Shown: positions 17,773 to 25,643 of the stretch, one piece after another
Position numbering within the stretch: the first letter of the stretch is position 1
How the letters are laid out: the number at the start of each line of letters is the position of its first letter
From: an uncultured Methanomethylovorans sp.
GTDB taxonomy: Archaea; Halobacteriota; Methanosarcinia; Methanosarcinales; Methanosarcinaceae
Assembly (NCBI RefSeq): GCF_963678545.1
Contig: NZ_OY782870.1
Coordinates: 1,612,001 to 1,676,000 of the forward strand
Length of the DNA: 64,000 nucleotides
Reading direction: 5' to 3'
Translations under genes and position numbers: made by a program
Notes under the pieces: model-generated
Told to the model about the DNA's origin: nothing
Databases searched by the model: none
What the model saw: the letters and a program-made list of their open reading frames with translations, nothing else

Positions 17773-18171
17773 ATGAAAATTAGAGTAATAAGCTCCAAAG
17801 AAGAGATTGAAACATTAAATACTAATGAAGAGATGGTCCACATGGCGTTCAGACCATCTAACACAGATATCTTTTCACTTATACAGAAGTGCCCACAGGT
17901 TAAAGCACTACATATTCCAAATTCCTACAAGAGAACTATATCCACCTCTGCAAAAATGTTCCTTCAAATGCAAGGCATAGAACTCATTGAAGGTGATGTG
18001 TGGGGGCACCGCAAGGATATTAATGAGTATTCAGAGGTGCCTCAAAGTGTGTATGACAGTATAAAACAGTACCGAGTAAACGGAATGCAGGATGAAGATA
18101 TCGCCGAAAAGATGATTAGAGAGACTAGGTTAAGTCCTGATTTCATTGCATTCCTTATGAAGAACAATTGA
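17773..18171 (+). CDS. DUF1699 family protein
   Basis: 132 residues beginning MKIRVISSKEEIETL, with the family pattern HMAFRPSNTDIFSL, KALHIPNSYKRT, ELIEGDVWGHRKDINEYSEV and a C-terminal helix ETRLSPDFIAFLM. The family is known mainly from Methanosarcinales and has no assigned function. A close paralogue is at 42444-42842. The perfect hairpin terminator shortly after the stop is shared by both copies. Confidence 0.85.
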   Translation: MKIRVISSKEEIETLNTNEEMVHMAFRPSNTDIFSLIQKCPQVKALHIPNSYKRTISTSAKMFLQMQGIELIEGDVWGHRKDINEYSEVPQSVYDSIKQYRVNGMQDEDIAEKMIRETRLSPDFIAFLMKNN

Positions 18172-18180
18172 TTCTATAAG

Positions 18181-18205
18181 GTCGATCACAATTGATCGAC
18201 TTTTT
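18181..18205 (+). terminator. Hairpin-plus-T terminator after DUF1699
   Basis: GTCGATCA, loop CAAT, TGATCGAC, then five T residues. The identical hairpin follows the paralogue at 42852-42877. Confidence 0.75.
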
Positions 18206-18429
18206 CCTCTTTTATACATTTTTCATGGCGAAATCCAGACTATATTTTTCTTTTCAGTTCTTTGTATTCTTCTGTATAATTAAGTTATCAGCTTCCTTCA
18301 ACAATCTCTATATATACATAATATAATTATTGTATATTTGCAATAATGTATTGTGTTATAATAACTACTATATAGTTGAATTACTTATCTATACATGTTG
18401 CGAAATTGGGTCCATACAACAAACGCAAC

Positions 18430-18488
18430 GTGCGGTTCCACCCCTCGACTCATCTCTTGTCATTCGTACCACCAACCGGGAACCGCAC
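18430..18488 (+). promoter_or_regulatory. Leader hairpin upstream of the beta-helix operon
   Basis: GTGCGGTTCC at 18430-18439 and GGAACCGCAC at 18479-18488 form a perfect 10-bp inverted repeat with a 39-base loop, ending 9 bases before the ribosome site CTGGAGGA of the 18509 gene. A folded leader here could modulate translation of the operon or bind a dimeric regulator. Confidence 0.5.
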
Positions 18489-18508
18489 AGCTCCTTCTGG
18501 AGGAAGAA

Positions 18509-18700
18509 ATGAACAAAACTGTAAGTGTGCGGAAAACTGTATACAACTACTCATTATCGATTCCTGCCGAATATAAGTCTATTTTCGAGGGCAGCGATCA
18601 TGCAATTGTAGAACAAAAAGGAAATTCACTGATTTACAAACCTGCTGAAATTAGGGCTAAGGAGGATGCATCGAACAGCGAACTGGACAGGCAAATCTGA
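18509..18700 (+). CDS. AbrB/SpoVT-like small DNA-binding protein
   Basis: ATG 18509 follows CTGGAGGA. The 63-residue product reads MNKTVSVRKTVYNYSLSIPA then YKSIFEGSDHAIVEQKGNSLIYKP, resembling the swapped-hairpin AbrB fold (basic strand, then IPAxYxxxF). The acidic tail ends LDRQI. It opens an operon that continues to 21885 with gaps of 22, 11 and 18 bases, so it may be an autoregulator of that surface-protein operon. Confidence 0.5.
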   Translation: MNKTVSVRKTVYNYSLSIPAEYKSIFEGSDHAIVEQKGNSLIYKPAEIRAKEDASNSELDRQI

Positions 18701-18722
18701 ATAAAAACAAGGAGGTGTAGAG

Positions 18723-19022
18723 ATGGATTTAGAATATACTCAACTAACGAAAATACAAGAAGAGAAAAAAAAGGCACTTGCAGCACTACAAATTGAAGAA
18801 AAGCGTCTTAACGACTTAAAAAAACAAAGCCATGCAATTGAAATAAAGAATCGCTTCCTCTACACCGGATTAGGATTTATTCTAAGTGCTGTTGCAATTG
18901 CATTTTACGTTTTGTATGGAATGGTCAACAATCCAGGAAATCAAGTACTGGCAAAAGATTCAGTTGTATTTCTCTTCGCTTTCGGAGTACTGTTCATAGT
19001 TGCTTGGATTATCGATCAGTGA
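18723..19022 (+). CDS. Coiled-coil membrane protein, 99 residues
   Basis: ATG 18723 has an excellent AAGGAGGTG ribosome site. The N-terminal 40 residues are a charged coiled coil (QEEKKKALAALQIEEKRL), followed by two membrane helices (about 47-67 and 78-96). The C-terminus is IIDQ. Second gene of the operon. No family recognised; a membrane-anchored coiled-coil scaffold is likely. Confidence 0.6.
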   Translation: MDLEYTQLTKIQEEKKKALAALQIEEKRLNDLKKQSHAIEIKNRFLYTGLGFILSAVAIAFYVLYGMVNNPGNQVLAKDSVVFLFAFGVLFIVAWIIDQ

Positions 19023-19033
19023 GGGTAGAGACC

Positions 19034-19177
19034 ATGGCATTCAAAGACAGTTTCGTTTATGAGGATTTTTTTGTAAGAAAAAGATCAGGGAAAACCCAGT
19101 CCTTACAACAGGATCCTGCAAGAAACAAAAGAAAGATCGAAGCACTTCAAAAAATGAAAGCAAAAACCACAACATAA
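19034..19177 (+). CDS. 47-residue basic protein
   Basis: ATG 19034 follows GAGGGTAGAG. The product (MAFKDSFVYEDFFVRKRSGK at the start) is basic and soluble with a helical lysine-rich tail. It sits between two clear operon members with ribosome sites on either side. Too short to assign. Confidence 0.5.
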   Translation: MAFKDSFVYEDFFVRKRSGKTQSLQQDPARNKRKIEALQKMKAKTTT

Positions 19178-19195
19178 AAATCAAGGAGGGAAAGA

Positions 19196-19765
19196 GTGGA
19201 CGGCAATATAAAATTTTTGACACTACTTGCATTAGCACTCAGTGGAATAGTTGTATCGTATACTTCCCAAGAAGATCCCATGGTAGTGGAGTCCACTCCC
19301 CCTCATGTAACTGTTCAACTTTCAGACGTTCAAATCTGTGATGCTCTGGTTTCGGATACTCTCAATGAAACATACCTTCTCGATAATGAATACTCTGCAG
19401 TAACTGTCTGGAATAAACTAAAAACACACAATTTTAGTTGTACATTAGTCTTTGGAAACCTGTCAATGAACGATGAACCTATCACGTCATGTGACAGGCT
19501 TTGGGTTACTTTCGATGGCATAGCCATTGATTCAGGTGCGGTTTACATTGATGATCAGCATTTTGAAGGCTACTGTATCGATAGTCCAAGTTCTTACAGG
19601 GATCTAAAAGATGCTATTGATGACTATCTCGAATCTAAAGCACGGTATATCTCTGCTGTGGAATCTTACAACTCTTTGTTAAACCAGGCTGCAAAGGACA
19701 ATGTGGAGAAAACAAAATCAGAGTACCTTGCTGCAAACGAGAGATTGATTTTGGAGATTTCATGA
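19196..19765 (+). CDS. Exported protein of unknown function, 189 residues
   Basis: GTG 19196 follows AAGGAGGGAAAGA. Residues 6-22 are a signal peptide or membrane anchor (FLTLLALALSGIVVSYTS), followed by an extracytoplasmic domain with three cysteines and a C-terminal helix pair (RDLKDAIDDYLESKARY, NVEKTKSEYLAANERL). Its TGA overlaps the start of the beta-helix gene as ATGA, so the two are translationally coupled and may be a partner pair at the cell surface. Confidence 0.65.
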   Translation: MDGNIKFLTLLALALSGIVVSYTSQEDPMVVESTPPHVTVQLSDVQICDALVSDTLNETYLLDNEYSAVTVWNKLKTHNFSCTLVFGNLSMNDEPITSCDRLWVTFDGIAIDSGAVYIDDQHFEGYCIDSPSSYRDLKDAIDDYLESKARYISAVESYNSLLNQAAKDNVEKTKSEYLAANERLILEIS

Positions 19766-21516
19766 AGCACAATTTATTTTATAATACCATTAATGAACAA
19801 ACAAAAAGAAGAAGAGAGATTCGGGAATGCTATAAGTTCGCTGGTCTCTTAATTATATGCTCTCTGCTTTTACTAATAAATCATGCATCTGCAGCAACTA
19901 TCTATTTAGATCCATCTTCTAACGGAGATGAAGCAATAAATGAGGCCATGGATCAAGCCCAACCTGGCGATACCATCTATCTTAACAATGGTACTTTCTG
20001 GGTAGATGGCACAATCAACTTTGCAGATGGTGTAACCCTTACAGGTGATGGGGAGGTAAAACTCGTAGACTATGTAGGATGGGACTCAGGCCAGACGATG
20101 TTCTATGCATCCCATCTCTCAGATATCACTATCAGTGATATTACCATTGACGGAAACAGTCAAGGTAATATCGATGTGCCATTCGGCCAGGGTTACTATG
20201 GCCTATTCCTATTCAGGAATTGTGAAAATGTACTATTTGATGGTGTCACTCTTGAGTATGCTAAGTCAGATGGTATAATTTTCAGAAACGGTGACGGTAT
20301 CACAGTTACCAATTGCATTATAAACAAGATGGGGCATGAAAGTCTATACAGCCTGTATAGTGATAATGTTGAGTTTACGAACAATGATATTTTCACCCGA
20401 ACAAATGCTGCTTGTCGGATTGCTAGCGGTAATCATGTTTTAATCTCCAACAATGAGGTCTACTCAGGCACTATCACAGTTGCAGATGGTGGAGGTTCTT
20501 CTACAGGTCCGGGTATCGAAATTAATATCGATGCTGGACAACCTGCTACAGATATTGAAATCAGTAAGAACTACATCCATGATCTGAGAGGTTCAGGTAT
20601 CTGGATGACTTCTGAATCAACAAAAGGTGACGGTGTTTACATCCATAATAACATAATCAGAGATGTAGGAAACTACCCCTCAGACAACAAGTACTCTACA
20701 GCAGGCATTACAATTTGGCAGTTCAATGCAACACTCATTGAGAATAACGTGTTCGATGACACAGGTATTGCAGGTGTTCGCTATGCAAAGAGGGCTTCTG
20801 ATGGCGTTGTAGATGAAGAGTTCACAACCATAGTCAGGAACAATGTTTTCATCAACATCAAGGATCACATCACCATATCTGCTGAACCTGTCATGAATTC
20901 CTACTCAGAGAATCACAAGTTCTATGTGTATTGTAACGACTTTTATAATAACTACGATGCTTTTGACGGCAATCTCTGCATTGCATGGAACAACTTTGCT
21001 CTTAATCCCATGTTCTCAGATTCAATGTATCACCTGCAGGATGATTCTCCTTTAAAAGGAATTGGTTATAATGGTGCAGATATTGGTGCTTATGGAACGG
21101 CTTCTGGCAAAATATGGGCTATCGGAACCATTGACCAAAAGGAAAACGATGATTCTGAGGCTTCTGACGAGCCAATTACAGAGCCTACAGACGATGTAAA
21201 TGAGGATCTTGATAATTGTACATCTGACAACTCAAACCATGATCTAGATAATGCAACCATTGATGATGGCAGAACTACAGATAAAGATGAAACAAACTAT
21301 GACCTTGACAATTGCACTTCAGATTATGTAGACAATTCTACTGCTGAATATGTAGATAATAGTACTACTGAGTACATAGGTAATTCCACTTCAGAACATC
21401 ATATAAGCAGCCACAGCCAGGGTACAGGATACGCATTAATTGAAACCCCACATGAAGAAATAGTAATATGCAGTGCAGAGCTCACAAAACCAACGTTTAG
21501 GAGGATAGTTCCCTGA
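19762..21516 (+). CDS. Secreted beta-helix protein, disaggregatase-like
   Basis: 584 residues. A signal peptide or anchor lies at about 26-45 after a basic start. From residue 47 to 440 there is a right-handed beta-helix homologous to the first domain of the 8235-12353 protein: TIYLDPSSNGDEAINEAMDQ, NNGTFWVDGTI, TISDITIDGNSQ, then WQFNATLIENNVFDDTGIAG. The C-terminal 120 residues are an acidic Asp/Asn/Thr-rich spacer with repeated YVDNST motifs, probably a glycosylated stalk. PKD and disaggregatase repeats are absent. I infer a second matrix-polysaccharide enzyme or binding protein. The stop overlaps a likely CTG start of the next gene. Confidence 0.8.
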   Translation: MKHNLFYNTINEQTKRRREIRECYKFAGLLIICSLLLLINHASAATIYLDPSSNGDEAINEAMDQAQPGDTIYLNNGTFWVDGTINFADGVTLTGDGEVKLVDYVGWDSGQTMFYASHLSDITISDITIDGNSQGNIDVPFGQGYYGLFLFRNCENVLFDGVTLEYAKSDGIIFRNGDGITVTNCIINKMGHESLYSLYSDNVEFTNNDIFTRTNAACRIASGNHVLISNNEVYSGTITVADGGGSSTGPGIEINIDAGQPATDIEISKNYIHDLRGSGIWMTSESTKGDGVYIHNNIIRDVGNYPSDNKYSTAGITIWQFNATLIENNVFDDTGIAGVRYAKRASDGVVDEEFTTIVRNNVFINIKDHITISAEPVMNSYSENHKFYVYCNDFYNNYDAFDGNLCIAWNNFALNPMFSDSMYHLQDDSPLKGIGYNGADIGAYGTASGKIWAIGTIDQKENDDSEASDEPITEPTDDVNEDLDNCTSDNSNHDLDNATIDDGRTTDKDETNYDLDNCTSDYVDNSTAEYVDNSTTEYIGNSTSEHHISSHSQGTGYALIETPHEEIVICSAELTKPTFRRIVP

Positions 21517-21692
21517 ACACTGGTTTTAAAAAACTACTCTGGGCAATTTGTTTTATTTTTTATTGTGTCAGTGCCTATTTAACTCAGATGATCCCGCCGC
21601 ATTCAGGCTTTGCATGCTCTGGAGTAATTGTTTTCGGGATAATGCTTGTAATTTTGTATATAAAATGGGGGGAACTGCATGAGACCTGTTGA
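21513..21692 (+). CDS. 59-residue membrane protein with probable CTG start
   Basis: The frame has two membrane helices (LLWAICFIFYCVSAYL and SGVIVFGIMLVILYI). No ATG, GTG or TTG lies ahead of the first helix. CTG 21513 overlaps the preceding TGA (CTGA) and stands 8 bases after AGGAGG. The same arrangement, with AGGAGG and CTG, is conserved in the duplicate at 42999. It ends inside the next gene, overlapping it by 14 bases. Function unknown. Confidence 0.5.
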   Translation: MNTGFKKLLWAICFIFYCVSAYLTQMIPPHSGFACSGVIVFGIMLVILYIKWGELHETC

Positions 21693-21885
21693 TTTATTGT
21701 TTTATACCATTACCTTATCTTTTGTAGTGCTTAACCTGTATGTTGTTCATGCTTTCAATGATGTTCAAAGTCTAAAGTTCCAGTTATTTACAAGCACAGG
21801 TATAATTTCCATGTTAACTTACTTTTTAATGAGGGTGAAAGTTCCCAAGAAACCCGAAAAGTTCAGGCTACTCAGGAAAGCTTGA
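21679..21885 (+). CDS. 68-residue membrane protein
   Basis: ATG 21679 starts within the end of the previous frame. The product has two membrane helices (VDLLFYTITLSFVVLNLYVV and FTSTGIISMLTYFLM) and a basic C-terminal tail KVPKKPEKFRLLRKA. Last gene of the beta-helix operon. A truncated relative is found just before the IS at 43223. Possibly a two-component membrane complex with the CTG-start protein. Confidence 0.55.
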   Translation: MRPVDLLFYTITLSFVVLNLYVVHAFNDVQSLKFQLFTSTGIISMLTYFLMRVKVPKKPEKFRLLRKA

Positions 21886-22119
21886 AATTTTCCTGGATAT
21901 TTAAATATAGAATTAAAGTTTATCTTCAACATCGTGTGGGTAATTTCAACAACAATATATCACTAACCTTCTTTAGGAGAACAATTCTCTGCATATCCCT
22001 TACGAACCTACCCACTCAATGTTGTGGAGATCCATTTTTGTTATCTATTTTTATTCACAGGTATTCCTGCGTAATGAATAAATAGTGTAAAAATCACTTT
22101 TATTTGGAGTTGGGAAATA

Positions 22120-22138
22120 GCTACGTCACCAGCGTAGC
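22120..22138 (+). promoter_or_regulatory. Short leader hairpin before the ferritin-like genes
   Basis: GCTACG, loop TCACCAG, CGTAGC, placed four bases before the GGAGAG ribosome site of the 22157 gene. It could control access to the ribosome site. Confidence 0.4.
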
Positions 22139-22156
22139 GAGTGGAGAGATTCGAGC

Positions 22157-22453
22157 ATGTTATCGAGGATACCAATAGTTTTGGATAAAATCAACCCGAA
22201 AGATCTGAATAAAGAGATCCTGAGAGCTGCAATCGTTGCCGAACTGGATGCTATAAGCCTTTATGAGCAAATGGCTAACCTTACAGAAAGCGATGAAGTA
22301 AAAAGGGTGCTGCTTGATGTGGCAAAAGAGGAAAAAACACACGTAGGAGAGTTTCATGCATTGCTCCTTGAACAAGATGAAGAGCAGGTCAAAGAACTGG
22401 AGGCTGGAAAAAAGGAAGTGGAAGAAGAACTCGGTAAATCAGGAGGTGAGTGA
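22157..22453 (+). CDS. Encapsulin-type ferritin domain protein (EncFtn-like) 1
   Basis: 98 residues. The two-helix metal motif is plain: IVAELDAISLYEQMA supplies the first glutamate and tyrosine, and DVAKEEKTHVGEF supplies the E-E-x-x-H. This matches the ferroxidase domain fused to encapsulin in Pyrococcus, where two subunits build the iron site. The acidic C-terminal tail (KELEAGKKEVEEELGKSGGE) resembles the linker that in fused proteins leads to the shell domain, but no shell follows. Iron oxidation and storage or oxidative defence is likely. ATG 22157 follows GGAGAG. Confidence 0.8.
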   Translation: MLSRIPIVLDKINPKDLNKEILRAAIVAELDAISLYEQMANLTESDEVKRVLLDVAKEEKTHVGEFHALLLEQDEEQVKELEAGKKEVEEELGKSGGE

Positions 22454-22726
22454 TTGTTTTCAAAAGCACCTATAAACTTTGAAAGGACAAGTAAGGAAGA
22501 TATTGATAAAGAGATCCTTAGAAGTGCTATGATAGCCGAACTGGATGCAATAAACCTTTACGAGGAAATGGCTGCCCTTACATATGACGAGAATCTCAAG
22601 AAGATACTGCTGGATGTTGCCAGAGAGGAGAAGATACATGTGGCCATGTTCCAGACCGTGCTTATGGAAGTGGATCACGAATACCTGAAAGTGATGGCAA
22701 AATACGCATTGACAGGGAATAGATGA
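22454..22726 (+). CDS. Encapsulin-type ferritin domain protein (EncFtn-like) 2
   Basis: 90 residues starting at TTG 22454, directly at the end of the first gene, with GGAGGTGAG as ribosome site. It repeats the pattern MIAELDAINLYEEMAALT and DVAREEKIHVAMFQTVLMEVD, with all metal-ligand positions kept. It is diverged from gene 1 in its N- and C-terminal tails. The pair may form mixed annular oligomers. No cargo-loading peptide is obvious at the C-terminus. Confidence 0.78.
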   Translation: MFSKAPINFERTSKEDIDKEILRSAMIAELDAINLYEEMAALTYDENLKKILLDVAREEKIHVAMFQTVLMEVDHEYLKVMAKYALTGNR

Positions 22727-22801
22727 GACCAAGTATATTATTAGTAGGATTATAATTGAGTTTCTCTGAAAGAGCAAACAGAACAATAGGGAGTGTTATA
22801 T

Positions 22802-23353
22802 ATGATGGGAGTTGCGGATTTGAGACATGAGCATAATGAAATAACTATAATGCTCGATATTCTGGAAAAGATATGCAAATTGCTTGATGCGGGAGAAGAT
22901 GTGAATCATGAACACCTTAAACAGTTACATGATTTTATGGTCGGCTTTGTTGACGAGTGCCACCATGCGAAGGAAGAGAAATCACTTTTCCCTACATTAG
23001 AGAGCATAGATGGGGATGAATCAAAGAAACTAATAGAGATACTTCTTACTGAACATAAAACAGGACGTAAATATGCAAAGATTATAGGCGAAGCTATTTC
23101 TGATAATGATAAGATTGATACTCAGAATCGTTCAAAGTTAGTCAAATATGGAAGGTACTACATCAGACTCATTGTCCAGCACATCGATAAAGAAAATAAT
23201 ATTCTTTTCACGATGGCTGAAAAGAAACTTTCTGGAGAACAGAACCAAAAGTTATTTGAAGAATTTGAGATCCTGGAAAAGGAAAAGATTGGCGTTGACA
23301 AACGCGAACAATTACAAGAAATAATTCATCAACTGGCCGATATTTATCTATAA
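22802..23353 (+). CDS. Hemerythrin-like (HHE) protein
   Basis: 183 residues, ATG 22802 with GGGAGTG upstream. Ligand motifs are DLRHEHNEI, VDECHHAKEEKSLFP, LLTEHKTGRKY and QHIDKENNILF, the four-helix HHE pattern with histidines and glutamates for a di-iron site. Proteins of this type bind oxygen or nitric oxide or sense redox state. The neighbours are ferritin-like proteins and a ferredoxin, forming an iron and oxygen handling cluster. Confidence 0.82.
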   Translation: MMGVADLRHEHNEITIMLDILEKICKLLDAGEDVNHEHLKQLHDFMVGFVDECHHAKEEKSLFPTLESIDGDESKKLIEILLTEHKTGRKYAKIIGEAISDNDKIDTQNRSKLVKYGRYYIRLIVQHIDKENNILFTMAEKKLSGEQNQKLFEEFEILEKEKIGVDKREQLQEIIHQLADIYL

Positions 23354-23452
23354 AGGGATAATACCATAATTTGTTGGATGTAGTTCTTAAAATATACAAC
23401 CATTGAGTTTGTACAGAGCTGAGAAAAGTTAACCACACCCATAACAATTCTA

Positions 23453-23686
23453 TTATCCATCGTTTCCTATAGCATCAACGGGACAAGCACCCATTGCATC
23501 ATCGCAGTTATCCTTTTCCTCATCGCTTTCGGGTTGCTTGTATACACATGCATGCGGTTGATCACCGTTAATCATTTTGAAGTGATTCGGAGCTGTGTCC
23601 ACACATAAATCACATGCTATACATTCAGCATCAACATAATACGCACCTGGAGCGTTCTCAGGTACTTTCAGAGTTTTATCGGCTAT
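23453..23686 (-). CDS. Small [4Fe-4S] ferredoxin, apparent AUA start (copy 1)
   Basis: 77 codons beginning ATA GCC GAT AAA. Cysteine motif ECIACDLCVD with a distant DNCDD and GACPVDAI gives a single-cluster ferredoxin with an extra cysteine (HACVYKQ) as in archaeal D14C-type proteins. An in-frame TGA lies two codons before ATA, and no ATG, GTG or TTG is available before the first cysteines. GGAGGGAG stands at ideal distance from the ATA. A paralogue at 59983-60222 has the same ATA and spacing. It likely carries electrons in the cytoplasm. Confidence 0.72.
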   Translation of the reverse strand: MADKTLKVPENAPGAYYVDAECIACDLCVDTAPNHFKMINGDQPHACVYKQPESDEEKDNCDDAMGACPVDAIGNDG

Positions 23687-24013
23687 ACTTCACTCCCTCC
23701 TTTTGTGAATAATTAACATTTGAGTTACAACGTATTTAAAAGAAACTCGGTAATTTTTAATATACAGTACTATTTTTTCTAAATGGCTTTGCTCATCCTA
23801 AATCAGCGTGTTCTCTCCCCTCCTTACTAAACCGCATGTTTGAGTAAAATCTATAGGGGAGTTCGATAAACGTTCGATTTTAGCCAATTGTATATATTTG
23901 GCATATAAATAGACATTGGAATTTAGGGGTTTTTCAGAATGTTTTAAGTTATCGAGTATTGAAACTCTAGTACTGATCAGCGAATATCCACCTGAACACA
24001 GTAGCGGCTAAGC
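23687..24013. other. Gene-free interval between ferredoxin and ABC permease remnant
   Basis: Contains the minus-strand ferredoxin leader and promoter (TATA-like TTTAAATACG region) and the 28-bp repeat. No gene seen. Confidence 0.5.
23844..23871. repeat. 28-bp dispersed repeat, copy 1
   Basis: GTAAAATCTATAGGGGAGTT followed by CGATAAAC; matched at 58746-58773 with two differences. It may be a leftover end of an insertion sequence. Confidence 0.5.
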
Positions 24014-24580
24014 TTAAAAGACGGTCGAAACTAGTATCAGATAACTAATCAATTTGGGACTTGGGGAATACGTACTTGCAATTCCACCATATAAAGCTGG
24101 AACTGCCCATGGAATGTAGAGTGTGATACAAGAAATACCTCTAAAAATTAATTGGGTTATGATTAGCGTGAAGAGGACAAATCCCACGGGAGGAAGATAT
24201 CCTCGACCATAACTCGCAATAAGCATTACGGGAGGGCAAAGAATTGTCGTAAGAAGTGAAGCACCCATGAATACAATAAAATAGTGATAGGCTATTCCAA
24301 CTGACCTGTCAGCAATATTCACAATCAGGCCTGCAAGGAGTCCGGATATAAAGAGGATTAATGAAAGTAAAAGGCTCCAGAAAAAATGACGACAAAGTTA
24401 GACAAAACGATAGTTGAACGGGGAACTGGTAGTGCCAGCAAATCCTGTATCACCCTGTCGGAATATTCGCGGCCGAATATCCAGCTTGAAATTATTCCAA
24501 AACCTATAGTTCCAAGAGTTAAAATTATCTCGGTTGAAAGTTTGAATTTCGAGGAATTCCACAGAGCTGATATTTCAATT
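24014..24580 (-). pseudogene. Frameshifted remnant of an ABC-2 type permease
   Basis: The minus strand reads a membrane protein of the bacitracin/NatB ABC permease type: FGREYSDRVIQDLLALPVPR then IVLSNFVVIF, and after a shift FFWSLLLSLILFISGLLAGL with further helices to the stop at 24014. The two frames join at a run of T residues near 24380-24386, where one extra T would restore continuity. The N-terminal helices and start codon are absent. No ATPase gene accompanies it. It is a decayed, 5'-truncated gene. Confidence 0.75.
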
Positions 24581-24779
24581 GTATACTACTACTTTCTGTA
24601 GTCATGCAATGGGATTTATGTTTTGCACATAACCTCAAATTCTACAACTAACATCTTCAATGATTCTGTTTTCCTGCATTTTTCAATATCTGTCAAACTT
24701 TTAAAAAAGAAAGTAGGCAATCAGAATAAGTCATTCATCACTCTACATTTAGTCTCTGGCTTCCGTTTTTCCTTCACTA

Positions 24780-25643
24780 TTATTCATTTAAAGGAGGGGC
24801 TGCCAATTTTCCAGGTCCGATCCACGTTCTAAGAGTCCGATCTTGTATTCCTGAAATCTCAGATAACTCTTTCCAGGTATGGGTTTTATGGATATATTCT
24901 ATAAGCTTTACACACACGTTTGCCTGACTGTAGACTTTTCTAAGTTCACTATGGCTGATCCTACCTTCTTCCGTTTCTACTCCGTTGCCATCAAGTTTAG
25001 CGAACAGTTCTTTTATAGTCTGATTCTTGAACTCAATACTAATTTCGTCGTACCAAGCTGTCATTTCAGGTGAAGGCTTTGGGATAATGAAAGGATCAAT
25101 TACGCTGCGGCCACCATCGGGGGTGTAAAAAATAAAGTCATTGTAAACCAAGTTCCCAGAATTTGAAATCTGGATCACATTAAACTTTGCATAAGTCACT
25201 TGATGCTCATAATCGATATTTTTCATTTTTACAATAGCATTCAGTAACATTCTTACGTTTACATCAAAGAAAGAAATAGAAGGTGTAGTAAAGATCACAA
25301 GAATATTTTTGAATCTCAATATTTGAGAAACAGCAGACATCATAAGGTTTGCCTGGCTCATAAAAGTTCTTGCTGCAGCACCAAGACCTATTTCATCATA
25401 GATAATTGCTTGCCCTTTTTTCATTGAGGATAACTGTTTAATGAAATCCATTGTGTTATACACGACTCTTGGATTCTTTGCAAAAGAAAGATCGATTCTA
25501 CTTGCCACAGAACAGGCAGCAAGAGACTTTCCACTTCCTGGTTCTCCAACAAATACCATTGAATAGGATTTGTTTTTCTCATTGATCCGTTTTGAGATCG
25601 CACCACAGATTTTATCAAAGCTTTCAGGTGATACTTTAGACAT
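24780..25643 (-). CDS. P-loop ATPase with C-terminal helix-turn-helix (Zot-like candidate)
   Basis: 287 residues, start ATG 25643 with GGGAAGAAA upstream; it overlaps the previous gene by 8 bases. Walker A is GEPGSGKS (33-40), Walker B is QAIIYDEIGLG (D83-E84), and then FTTPSISFFDVNVRMLL contains a sensor-like polar stretch. The region AAARTFMSQANLMMSAVSQI and RFKNILVI resembles the Zot/FtsK-HerA branch of motors used for morphogenesis or DNA export. The last 45 residues form a helix-turn-helix (TWKELSEISGIQDRTLRTWI). No membrane helix is present, unlike phage pI/Zot proteins. Role in particle assembly or DNA packaging is inferred from context. Confidence 0.6.
   Translation of the reverse strand: MSKVSPESFDKICGAISKRINEKNKSYSMVFVGEPGSGKSLAACSVASRIDLSFAKNPRVVYNTMDFIKQLSSMKKGQAIIYDEIGLGAAARTFMSQANLMMSAVSQILRFKNILVIFTTPSISFFDVNVRMLLNAIVKMKNIDYEHQVTYAKFNVIQISNSGNLVYNDFIFYTPDGGRSVIDPFIIPKPSPEMTAWYDEISIEFKNQTIKELFAKLDGNGVETEEGRISHSELRKVYSQANVCVKLIEYIHKTHTWKELSEISGIQDRTLRTWIGPGKLAAPPLNE

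Noticed and set aside
21882-22085. 67-codon plus-strand frame after the beta-helix operon
   Set aside because: No ribosome site; contains a fragment matching the end of an ISL3-like remnant; composition is not protein-like.
22160-22786. Minus-strand frames of 71 and 108 codons under the ferritin-like genes
   Set aside because: They are antisense shadows of genes with clear metal-binding motifs.
24600-24780. Attachment-site direct repeats bordering the virus-like cassette
   Set aside because: Comparing 24600-24780 with 36260-36372 by eye gave no direct repeat beyond chance AT-rich words.
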